64,000 bases of DNA from Ostrinia nubilalis. Lineage: Eukaryota > Arthropoda > Insecta > Lepidoptera > Crambidae. Under the pieces are notes generated by a model. It was given only the letters and a program-made list of their open reading frames with translations. It was not told the origin of the DNA and did no database searches. The stretch covers positions 3,249,001-3,313,000 of the forward strand of contig NC_087114.1 of the NCBI RefSeq assembly GCF_963855985.1, written 5' to 3'. A program made the translations under genes and the position numbers. Of this stretch, positions 1 through 12,200 are shown one piece after another. Numbering within the stretch: position 1 is the first letter of the stretch; each line of letters opens with the position of its first letter.

Positions 1-60
1 GTCCAGGCCTATGTTCAGCAGTGGACGTCCTGTGGCTGATATGATGATGACGACCATGAC
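1..60 (+). mobile_element. RTE-type LINE 3' end
   Basis: gtccaggcctatgttcagca, then gtggacgtcc and a gatgatgatga tail: the usual 3' terminus of lepidopteran RTE elements, cut by the window edge. Confidence 0.65.
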
Positions 61-199
61 ATAAACATAGCATTAAATGCAATAGGCAGTAAAGATAGTG
101 AGCTGCTTGACTAAATTTAGTCTATTACACGAATTAATGAAGATAAGTAAATATTACATGTCAAATCTAGTTTATAAAACCGCATCGTTTTTGTTACAG

Positions 200-288
200 C
201 CGACGTCGACGTTGTGCGGGGACCCTCTCGATCCGGATAGACCGTCTCACGACGTTCTATACGACCACGAACTCGACGAACGGTATAG
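200..288 (+). CDS. E(Pc): E(Pc) coding exon 1 of window
   Basis: Acceptor ttgttacag and donor gtaagt. Encodes PTSTLCGDPLDPDRP then DELDERYR-like sequence, leading into the conserved R-F-N-L-T segment of the next exon. Ends in phase 2 (AG + G gives Arg). It corresponds to the human EPC1 stretch ending DVRYRYCLTTL. The upstream exons are outside the window. Confidence 0.85.
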
Positions 289-3200
289 GTAAGTTCATTC
301 ATTCATTCATTCATTCATTCATTCATTGAATCATTCGTTCTTTAAAAGTAATATAAAAAAGTTATAAAAGTCATTTATGTATTTTGCAATTAGGCTTTTA
401 AAAAGCTCTTACGCACCTGATGTTACCTTTTTACATCAAAGTGCATCCAACAAATACCCATCTTTTTAACTTTGAGGAATACCTGTTACGTTTGTACTTT
501 GAATTTTTTTACTTTTTATTTTACCCTCTCGTACCAAGATAAATATGCTTGTTGTTACGAGTGGGTTCATCATGCTATTCGAGCAGCGCGCGGCGAGATT
601 CGAACCCGGCCAGACTAATGTAACATGATGTACTGGGACGATACCCATTTCATTGACCGGCGCGCGCGAGAAAATAGCATTTTATTAACAGTTCTTAGAG
701 TCGTAATTGCTTACAACTGATTACCTGACATTTCACGACATTTGACATGCGTCGGAAGCCGGTCGGCTCGCGCATTCCACCGCATTTTTGGCCGAACGGA
801 CGCTGCGCTACGCGCCGACTCGCGCCGGTCAATGTGAATCCTGCCTTAATTGTTTATGTCAAGTCATATTAATTAAAATTTACTGTCGTATCGCAGGTTC
901 AACCTCACATCCCTCAACTACCCGTATCCACACTGCATCGGTTTCGCGCGGCGGCGCGTCGGGCGCGGTGGTCGCGTGTTATTGGACAGAGTGCGGACGC
1001 CGCTCGACGACCTCTGGCCGCGGCTGCCATTCCAGTTCCAAGGGTCCACGGAGTACCGCCGGGAGCGGGACGAGGAGGTATGTAGAATAGAATTTAAATT
1101 TTTGACTTTGACTTTTGACTTTTGACTTTGACTTTGACTTTGACTTTTGACTTTGACTTTGATTTTTGACTTTGACTTTTTACTTTGACTTTTGACTTTG
1201 ACTTTTGACTTAGACTTTGTCTTCTGACTGACTTCTGACGTTGACTTCTTCTGAGTTTGACTTTTAAATATTGACTTCAACTTTTGCAGTTAACTTTGAC
1301 TAATGACTTTGAAAGTCATAATATCCGTCGTAAAAGTAATTTACTTTCTGCAAATAGGCTAGGCAAAAAAGCGTTTTGATTTGAAAGTAATCAAAGTCTT
1401 TGATTACTTCATTTGATTTCTGTCATTTCACTTTGATCCTTGATTTCGACTTTGACCTTAACTTTTCATCTTTGACTTACAGCTACTTACACTTTCATCC
1501 AAAACTGTCATTGTCACTTTGTTTGCAAGTTTCACTCTAACAGCTACGCAAGTACGCAATCATGTATCTGTTTAGTTTATAAAATTTCGTCAACAATATT
1601 CATTAAACCATACAATTTGCCCACAGGTGGAGCTCGAGACGAAAGCGCATCGGACGCCCAAAGAGATGACCCGCGACTACCATTCCGGCGGCAAGCATCC
1701 CTGGAGGCACGCTTTCAGACAACACCTGGCCAAACACCCGCACCTTTGGACCGAGCCCAAGTCAGAACCCAAACCAGAACTCGAACTCAAGATCGAGTTC
1801 GACCCAGACGTAACCGAGTTCAAAACAAACGAGTACGAAGCTAGTGAAAACAAAATCAGTGATACGGACGCGAGTGAAAACAAGATCAGTGATACGGACG
1901 CGAGTGAAAACAAAATAAGTGATGCGTGCGATAATAGAGTCAGTGTTAGGGACAGTGTGACGTATAAAGGTGTAGGAGGCAGTGACGCGGCCCGGACTAT
2001 AGAGTGCAATGTTAAGGACAGCCTTGATAGGGCTAGAAGGAAGCGGTCGTGGAGCGGTTGTAGCGATTCGAGTTATGATTCCGATGAGAGTCTACAGCCT
2101 GTTGAGAGAGAGTTTGAAAAGTTCATCACCGAGGTCAATAAGAAATGGTGAGTTTGTTATCCTAATTTAATTTAAAAGCTCTTTTAAAGTAGACTTTTTG
2201 ATCACGGTATCTCCCAAGTAACATTTTACTCCATTTAAGAGTTCACTAGTCGTTCACATGTACTCCACAAGCTGTGTATGTCAGCTGTATACGAGCTGTA
2301 TAGCTTGCTATAATGCTTTTATAGAACCAGTTTGGGCACAAATTGGACAGCCTTAAGTTCACTATGGCTGTACATTAGCAGTATAATAGCATTATAATAG
2401 CAGTTTAAGTAGTAACATCGGACTTAAGGCTGACTTACGGCACTATATGGGACGCAGTGTGAACCATACAACGTACGTGAGTGTAATAAAGAGTAACAAG
2501 TGGCTAAATGCACAGCTTTCAAAGTTATAAAGTCCGACAAAAGTACTCCAATGCTACATAAAGTTCACGTGTGTCCTAAATTATTTCCACATTTTAATAT
2601 TAGTTTGGTATTTGTACGTGAGTGCCAAGAGGGAAACAACTCGGGCGGATAATCATTTATGCAAATAATAACACGGGTTTTAAATACTTAATAATGTTAA
2701 TGCCATTGGGAATGCAACTTTATCGTGAAATGTATACATATTTACAGCTAAAATATTTACGCGCCTCTGTAAAAACGCGATATTCATTTTAAAATATTTA
2801 AAACTGGCTGAGAGGAAATCTACAATTTTCAGTTTTTGATATTGTATTGGCATTATAATTATATTACGGTAATTAATTATAACATGAAACCAAAACTCAA
2901 TCGCTCTATCTGCGAATTTTGTGATAAATCTGCATTAATTTTGGAGATTTATTTGGTAAATATTTTAGGTTATGTAGAACAAAATGGTGGAAATGAAATA
3001 CGGCTATGTGAACTGTTATAACTCCGATTTAATGCGGTGAGCGTATATTAGGTTCACATGTGTTCTGTTAGAATGCTGTTATCTATATGAAGTTCCACAT
3101 TTGTACCACTACAGCGCTAATGTCTATAAATTTATTCTAATGTGACCTTATGTACAGCTTTAAGATGTACCTAGTTCAGGTCAATTGTGTATCTTTAATT

Positions 3201-6200
3201 CTTTCAAATACTGAAATTTTAGAGATCCGCAATAAAAATTATTAATGTCCGTTAAATCGCCTAGCCCAGCTACTAATAGTCAAGTATGAATACCTAAAGC
3301 ATCAGACGGTAGTGTTCCCGGTTTAAATTCGTTTATTATGCCTGACAATTTATTCAAAGCGGAATGAGGAATACGATTTTCAATAGCCCATGTTCTTATT
3401 TTTTTGCGAAAGGTTAAATAAATAATTGTCCAAATCAAAATTGTATTCACTATCACTAGAACTGCAATCATCACACTCTGATATCTGTATATTTTGAAGG
3501 GAACTTTCAGGTTCAGGCATAATATTTTCCTCTGCATCATGTACAGAACCACCATGAACAACTAAAAACAGGCTTGGGGAAAAGTGTAATAGAATATCAC
3601 ATTCACATTCATGTTCAGCTTAAAGCAAATAAGAGTAGTACTTGTGGACAAATAAACTGCTATTGATGTTAATGGACAACACATTATAGTCCTTTTAACA
3701 GCCTACAGTGCACATGCGAACCATTGAAACACTTTTGTACAGATAGTGCAAAAAGGTTATTTAATTATCACAAACAAGTCCTACTACAGCTACTAGCTGT
3801 ATAACAGTCTAAAACAAGTAAACATAACAGCCTTTGGCTTTATAAATGACCACGTGTGTTCTATTAAAATGCTAGCTCTATAACATCGTACAAGTAGGCC
3901 GTTAAACAGCGATTGCCGTATCTCTACCCTCCTATAATGCTCTTAGTCAGACGGCTGACTAAAGGATAGTTGTTAGAGTATTATAACACCAACAATCGTA
4001 TAAAAGTATAACTCTACACTAGTCTACACTCCTATAAGTCCCTTAGACAGGTATAGGTGTAATTAATTGCAATAATACAGCTTATACATCACGAGTGAAC
4101 TGTACTAATGCTTTAAGTACACATTGGAACTAAATGTGAACTCTTAAATGGAGTAAAATGCTACTTGGGCTGTCGCGCGTTTCTATAACCACACACTGAC
4201 GCTCGTATTCACAAACGATGCTTGCTTAAGTGAAGCAGCAAATCGAACGCACAGCGTTGAATAGAGCTCTGTGATTGGTTCGTGTGTCACCCTGTGCGTC
4301 CACGCGCACTGTGAGACCTCATAGTATTGTCACAGAATAATAATAAGTACTACGTACAGAAGTTTTACTTCGCGAAGATATTTAAAAAAATGTATGCTCA
4401 ATGTCATTAACAATATGGTATAATTTAGCCTGTCTCAAGAGTCAAGCACCATTTTGTTGACAAACGTCAGTTATCGGCACTGCGCCGAAGCTATAGGGCT
4501 GACTTCGGTAAAATGATGTGACGTGAGGTGCCAAACTGCGGAAAATGGCGGAGGAAATACATGATTTAGCATGAATTATCATGAATAATATTAATTACTT
4601 ATTTACCTCTCAGTGTCTTGAGGCAACTTAAAAAAGTACATTCTGTGTTTTTATTATTATTTAGGCAGTTAAATACTGCACAGTATTTAGTACACCATTT
4701 TCTTTATTTTCTTCCATCATACACAAGAATACGCGTGCGTGAGTCAATGTTCGCTCGTATGTGAGGCCTTGTCGAATAGTATCCTGTAGGCGGGCTTTCG
4801 ATGTAAACTCGCGGAGATGAACAGGCCTGGTAATGTTTGTGAATATCGGCGTAACTGTTCCAATGCAGTTGTCATAATTTTTCTTGTCGTTTTTAAACAT
4901 ATTGCACAATTATTACGAAATTCAAAGGCTAAGTACGGAATTTAGCCCAGTAAAACTGAACTTTTGGTGTGTAAGGTGGACAGATGACTTTATGAAGGTA
5001 GAAGGAAGCCACTGGACGCAGGCCGTTTACAATAATCCGATATAAAAATTTATTGGGGAGGCCTTTGTTAATAGTGGATGTTATGTGACTGAAATGATGA
5101 TGATTAATTGACTATGTCTATGAAGAATCAATATTTTTTTTAAAAGTTCCTTGTATATTATAATGAATTTTACTGCCTACTCTGCCTTCACTAGTTGAGT
5201 TTGTTTAAAGGCCAAGCTGTAGACTAAATATACTGAAGTTGCAGTAGTGGTGGGCTTAATGGTGGTATCTTAATCAATATTGATGCCGATGAGACGTTTT
5301 TTGGGAGTTTGGTTCATATGAAGACAGTTTTTTGGAGGTGGTCCTTTTAAATATCACTGTCTAGCACAAGTTTTTACAGCAACACAACTGTACTGTTTTT
5401 TAAATGTGCGTTTTCAACACTAAACTTACATAAAACTTTTCCTCCCCCAGGTTACACTTCCGACCTAAAACGCCGCCTCCCTCACCACCCTCCCCCACCC
5501 CAGTCTCCGACGACGTCCTTCCCATAGCGTTGGACACGCCCCTAGCGGTCGAACTCCGCTCTCACCCCTCCGACAACTTACAACCCTTCACAACCACCGA
5601 GTTCACCCTCACCGACCTATACGGAGATATCAACCCCGAAGAAAAAGACCACAGCGGTAGCAATCTCGATATCAGCGGAGAGGATTTGCTCGGTGAAAAC
5701 TTCACCGGATTGACCGAAGCTCAAGTGGAAAGCATTCTGTCCGAGACGGATCTTAAAGCGTTGGCCGATGTGGATTTGACTAAGGACGATAAGAAACTGC
5801 CCGATGAGTTGTTGGAGTTGGTGAACGATGAGAGAGATCCTTTTTTATTACAAGGCCAGGGCGCGGATGGGCGTGCCGGCTCTGGCTCAAGGAAGCGGAA
5901 GGCGGACGCGTTCGGATCCACCGCTGTACAGGTAATTATTATTATTATTTCAAATAACATTTTCTAGGGCGCTTACACGTCCCAAATATACCACCACTTC
6001 GGGACAACATGGGCTGGTGCTAAGAAGAAGTGGCAGAAGAAACTCCAGTCACTTTTGTCAGCCTCTTTTTTTTGTATTTCTACTATGGATAGAGTTATTA
6101 TTATTTATTATCCACCGCAACTACTGGCCGTCGCTGTGTCGTAGAGCACACAGAAGGTAACGCTCAGTACCGCCCGGTTGTGCACAGTAACTGTGCAGTT

Positions 6201-9200
6201 TGTAAGGTGTGTGACGTGACGCACAGTCTTGACAAGACTCATAGCCTCCGTAACTACTGGCCCTCATTGTCTCGGAGAGCCCTAAGGTAAAGCACAGCAC
6301 GCACAGTAACTGTGCTGCCTGTAGATAACGTATAATAATGTCCGCGGCGCACATTAACTATTTTTTTTCATACTTTAACTCGATATTTCTAGTTTAAAAA
6401 TATGTTTTGTATTACTGGTTTGAAACTTCGATAACTGGTTTTTAACATCAGCATTGTGGAAAATGGTTTTTTTTTTCAAGTATTCGTCAACACTTCGCCG
6501 CCGAATCCGATCGTCATTGATTGGTGTAGTAAATATAGAAAATTTGATTCCTGGTCACAATAAAATTAATAAACACAATCTGTTAACCCTTTACCTACGG
6601 GCCCTTGGAAACCCAAAGTCGCCTCTCAATACGGGATATTTTAACCCATAAAATTGTTTGCTCCACTTTACATCAAGATATTTTAAAAAGTATGAGACTT
6701 ACGGTATTGAAATTTGGAATATTATATTCTGCAACTAATGTAGTTTCATAATTACATTTTATTGTTTTTTTGTCGTAAACCGTGATTTAGTATTGGCTTT
6801 GCCAAAATAACAATAGATGCCACCCGTATTGAGAAGTGACTTTTGACTTGGCAACTATAGGTGCCTCCCGTAGGTAAGAGGTTAATTAATGTGGATAATG
6901 CCCCTGCAGTAGATACTAAAATAAATATCATAATTGTGCAGCTGCCGACTAATGTTAATGTATAGTGTGAAAATAATGTATTTAAGTGCGTGGAAGTGTG
7001 GTCTCTTGTAAAGGCACCGGCTAGCTACACATGAACAATTATACTATAGGATAGAACTATGTCTCTAGGTATCCTAATTCCCTAGTTCCCTAACCTACAG
7101 CATAAATGTAAGATAAATAAATATATAAATAAGTGAGGGATGTCTGCACCGTGAGACCTAAGGTAACAGACGGAATGTGGTGAGGAATAAGGTGAGGAGT
7201 GGGTTTTCTCACTGCCAGTCAAGCAGACTCACAAGACTGATCAGGATCTGATGGCTAAGGGTGTCTTGGCCACAGTGAGAGGAATATAGTTACCAGGTGG
7301 AACGATACGTGGTTGAAATGATGTAGTCCAAGTCCAAACGGTCAAAGAGAGTTTATTAACAATCTTACAATATTTATACTAACGCTATTTACACACACAT
7401 ACAAGTACATTACTTAAATCTATAATAGTGTACGCCCGTGTAATGTGCAACGATTGCACTATGATGTAGGCCAAATTTGTTGCTGATCAGAGATCAATGT
7501 TCGTCTGAACAATAATAACGACGTATATTACTCAGGTGTCGCCGCTGGCTAAGGAGACAATGTACGTGGAGGCGCAGCGCTCGCCGCCCGCCACGCCCGC
7601 GCCCGCGCCGCCCCCCGCCAAGCCCGCCGTGGAACCGCCCAGCCGTACAGAGACTATCGAGGAGGTGCAGCTGCCTAGGGGCGTGCAGTTGCAGGTACGT
7701 TATAGAGAGTACACGCTACACACACACTTGTTCCATAATAACAGATTATTGCAAGCTTGATCCGACGCCCCTGCCGCGTGAGACCATCGAGGAGGTGCAG
7801 CTGCCTAGGGGCGTGCAGTTGCAGGTACGTTATACACACACTTGTTCCAAAACAGAATGTATTGCAAGCTTGCCCCTATTGCGTCTGCCGCGCGAGACTA
7901 TAGACAGAGTAAATACGTATTGGCGCGCTCACATACAAACCGCGCTCGGGCGTTTCTATGAAGATGACCTACTCATTTGTATTTACTCTGCTATAGAGGA
8001 GATGCAGCAGCCTAGGGGCGTCCAGTTGCAGGTATGTACTAGATGGCTATGTCACTTACAGATGGTTGCTAAATGGTTTCTCCCCCGCCGAACCGGCGCG
8101 GGAGAAACGCGACGAGACTATAGGTATTCAGTTGCAGGTATGTATTAAAGTACGGTCGCCGAGCACGTAGAATTTCGTTCAATGACCCCGAGCTACCCAT
8201 CCTTATCGCTCGCGCGTAATTATATTGCTGTCGCGCTCGCACACTCACTGCGGCCGCCCGTCGCACAGTCGCAATATAATTACACGCGAGCGATAAGGAT
8301 GGGTAGCTTGGGGTCATTGGACGAAATCCCACATGCTCGGCTACCGGCCTTTACTAGCTTGTATGGAGGAGATGCAGTTGCCTAGAGGCGTTCAGTTGCA
8401 GGTATGTATTAGAGAGAACATAGTTTAGTTGCAATATAGCACCTATAGCAAGCTCGCCGCCCGCCACGCCCGCGCCCGCGCCCGCGCCGCCCCCCGCCAA
8501 GCCCGCGCTCGAGCCGCCCAGCCGTACAGAGACTATCGAGGAGGTGCAGCTGCCTAGGGGAGTCCAGTTGCAGGTATGTTTGCACCGAAATCGCAGTTGT
8601 TACTACAGAATAGCGTCTATTAGAAGCTTGTCCCGCCGCCCCTGCCGCCCGAGACTAAAGAGGAGGTGCAGCTGCCTAGGGGCGTTCAATTGCAGGTACA
8701 CACTACAAACTGTTGTTCCAATAGGTGATTTTTCAAGCCGGCGCGCGAGATACGCAATGAGATTCAAGGAGGTGCAGCTGCCTAGTGTTTACTATAAAAT
8801 AGCATCTTATTAAAGTCCGGTCGCCGAGCACGTAGAATTTCGTCCAATGACCCCAAGCTACCCATCCTTATCGCTCGCGCGTAATAATATAGAATTTCGT
8901 CCAATGACCCCAAGCTACCCATCCTTATCGCTCGCGCATAATTATATAGCATTTCGTCCATTGACCCCAAGCTACCCATCCTTATCGCTCGCGCGTAATT
9001 ATGTAGATTTCGTCCAATGACCCCAAGCTACCCATCCTTATCGCTTGCGCGTAATTATATTGCTGTAGCGCTCGCACACTCACTGCGGCCGCCCGTCGCA
9101 CAGTCAATGCAACAACAACAGCAATATGCGAGAGCGATAAGGATGGGTAGTTTGGGGTCATTGGACGGAGTTGTGTTTACAAGCTTGTATGGAGGAGGTG

Positions 9201-12200
9201 CAGTTGCCTAGAGGCGTCCAGTTGCAAGTATGTATTAGAGAGAACACACTTTAGTTGCAATATAGCACCTATAGCAAGCTCGCCGCCCGCCACGCCCGCG
9301 CCCGCGCCCGCGCCGCCCCCCGCCAAGCCCGTCGTGGAACCGCCCAGCCGTACAGAGACTATCGAGGAGGTGCAGCTGCCTAGGGGCGTGCAGTTGCAGG
9401 TATGTACACACTACAGTACAGTCTACACCGCTACACAACACACTTGTTCCAAAATAACAGATATTGCAAGCTTTTCCCGATGCCCCTGCTACGCGAGACT
9501 ATAGAGGAGGTGCAGCTGCCTAGGGGCGTCCAGTTGCAGGTACGTTATAGAGGGTACACGCTACACACACACTTTTTTTGTTGCAAAATAGCGCCTTATT
9601 GCAAGCTTTCTCCGCCCCCACCGATCAGCCGGCGCGGGAGAAACGTGACGAGACTATAGGAAGTGCAGTTGCCTAGGGGCGTCCAGTTGCAGGTATGTGT
9701 TAGATGGCTATGTCACTTACAGATGGTTGCTAAATGGTTTCTCCCCCGCCGAAACGGCGGAGAAACGTGACGAGACTATAGGAGGTGCATCTGCCCAGGG
9801 GCGTTCAGTTGCAGGTATGTTATAGAGAGTACACGCTACACAATACACTTTTTTTGCAAAACAGCGCCTTATTGCAAGCTTTCCCCGCCCCCACCGATCA
9901 GCCGGCGCGGGAGAAACGCGACGAGACTATAGGAAGTGCAGTTGCCTAGAGGCGTGCAGTTGCAGGTATTAGAGTACGGTCGCCGAGCACGTGGAATTTC
10001 GACGAATGACCCCGAGCTACCCATCCTTATCGCTCTGTCGCGCTCACACACTTACTACGGCCGCCCGTCGCACAGTCGCGACAGCAATATGCGAGAGCGA
10101 TAAGGATGCAGTGCAGTTGCCTAGGGGCGTGCAGTTGCAGGTTTGTGTTAGCGAGTACACACTACACACTTTTGTCGCAATATAGCACTTATTGCAAGCG
10201 TCACCCGCTGGACTATTGTGGTGACCCAATCGTAACACGAGCATATTTTTATTTTTTAGCTTAGCACGAGGGGTAAGCCGAAATTTTAGTGATTTGTGTA
10301 ATACACATTTCTTATACGATATTCTATTTTAAGAAAAGAAAGACTTCCACTGTTGGGGTGACCTTATTCTAAAAATACTCTATGTATGTTCTGAAGAGAC
10401 TGTACAATTTCTACACATGTATGCACACTTTGATCTATTGCAAGTGATACCATCGACTTGTGGTAATAATAGTGTGCGAGAGCGACGCATCGCATAACAT
10501 TGCACGGTTAATGTTGACCGTGGAATTTACTTACGATGCAACATGTCATATTATATTAAACTTAACCTAATAACTTTAATCGCTCCTCCTATGTTCTTCT
10601 GATCAATTTCGTTGCGGGTCCAATGACAGTTATCTTTCCTCGGGACAAACTTGACCTTCACTGGTTGGGTTGTTGGCGGTCAAGCTGTAGATCCTAGCTA
10701 CACAGGAGTTGCAGCGGTGGTAACGAGAGGTGGGAATAGTCCCGTTGAATTGAACGCATAAAAATGACGATTTATGTTGAAAATCTTTCTCGGTTTTGTT
10801 TTAAAATTATTTTTTAAGTTCAGATTGGCTGGATCTCTACACTGTCACACATAAAATGTAGCTCCAGTCCATCTGTTTCAAAGATTAAAGTTTTTAACCT
10901 GTTCTATTCTTCTGTTTTTAGACGGTACAAACGGCGCATTCTCCATTGAAGAAACACATAATAACATCCGCGGCGCACAGACGGGCTAGCGACTCGGCGC
11001 AAGAATCGCAGCCGCCGCAACTACTGGCCGTCGCAGTGTCGGAGAGCCTTAAGGTAACGCACAGTAACGCTGGGTCATGCACAGTAACTGTGCAGCATAT
11101 AAGGTAATGCACAATAATGACAAGAGACTCGGCGTAGAGAGTCTCAAGGTAAAGCACAGCAACTGTTCACTCTGTAAAGTAATGCACAGTATCAGCCGGT
11201 AACGCACAGTTACTGTGCAACCTTGATAACGTAATGTCCACGTCGCACATCTGATACTCAGTTAAGTAGCTGTATGGCAAACGCTGAGTAGTTGTGTTAC
11301 GCCCATATTCAAACGATGCTTGATTAAGTGAAGCAGCAAATCGAACGCACAGCGATGAATAGAGCTCTGTGATTGATTCGTGTGTTATATTTACTCCCCA
11401 GTTGCTTATCTATCGGAATTATTGTGGATTATCTTCAATATACTGATATATTTTTACAGTGTTTTTATAGTATAGAGAAATTAATAGGTAATGAAATGTA
11501 CATAATATGTAATTATTCCTTCTAGGTGCGGCTGCAAAACCATCTGCTGTCGAGTCAAGCGGGAGTGTTGGTGCAGAACGGACCCTTCCCACCCGTGGTC
11601 GCGGTGCCCGTGCAACAGGCGAGAGAAACCAGTGAGTGTCTTGTTTATTACTAAAGTACGGCCAACGAGAAGCGATACCAAATGTAAACAAACCCAATGT
11701 CATGGGTGAACCCGTCTGACTGACATATTTTGGCGGGAGAACGAGACATTACGACAAATACACAAGATGGGAAGAGACAGTATATTATTATATTGTCAAC
11801 TCGACAGTCGTATCGACCTTTTGTATCACTGCTAGTTGGCCGTACTTTAGTTTTATCCCGCTTCTTCACCCGCGTTCGTTTGTCTTTCGTTTCAGCCAAA
11901 TGACGTCCATACTGGACAAAAGATTTCCACAAAGACCGGTCCTACGCCGAGGAGTTTTTAAACATGAGAAGACGTGTATGAAATGTGTATGAATATCTAG
12001 CTAGACTATTTTTGTTTATATTTTATAGATAGATCAAGTATCTTCTGCCTGCAACTTTCTATTGCTAGTACAGCCAGCGTCAAATAGACACCCAAAGTAG
12101 TCAAAAATGTCGCAACTGTCAAAAATGTGCTCTCAAATTTTTGTCCACTTTGGGTGTCACGAATTATTTGACGCTGACTGAATATCAGCGCTCAAATTCA

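Larger units (their letters stand above)
7695..10150 (+). repeat. E(Pc): Tandem array of E(Pc) exon-5 copies, interrupted by MITEs
   Basis: Copies ending in GTN-CAG-TTG-CAG|GT lie at 7756-7824, 7986-8031, 8363-8401, 8451-8573, 8627-8695, 9184-9227, 9279-9399, 9471-9539, 9655-9692, 9776-9814, 9927-9965 and 10107-10140, plus a stub at 8765-8785. Three (7756-7824, 8627-8695, 9471-9539) are each exactly 69 nt, begin after a conserved TTGCAAG or TTAGAAG, and are open, phase 0 to 0: 23-codon candidate cassettes such as LDPTPLPRETIEEVQLPRGV. 8451-8573 and 9279-9399 also keep the Pro/Ala-rich part. Copies near 9655, 9776 and 9927 have lost frame. MITEs with the cgtccaatgacccc core sit between copies. 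Confidence 0.85.

Noticed and set aside
918..1280. 120-aa minus-strand frame rich in Lys/Ser/Gln
   Set aside because: It is the reverse of the TTTGAC satellite; the repeat alone creates the open frame.
7795..8148. 117-aa frame as a separate gene
   Set aside because: It joins two E(Pc) exon-5 copies and a foldback fragment by chance read-through.
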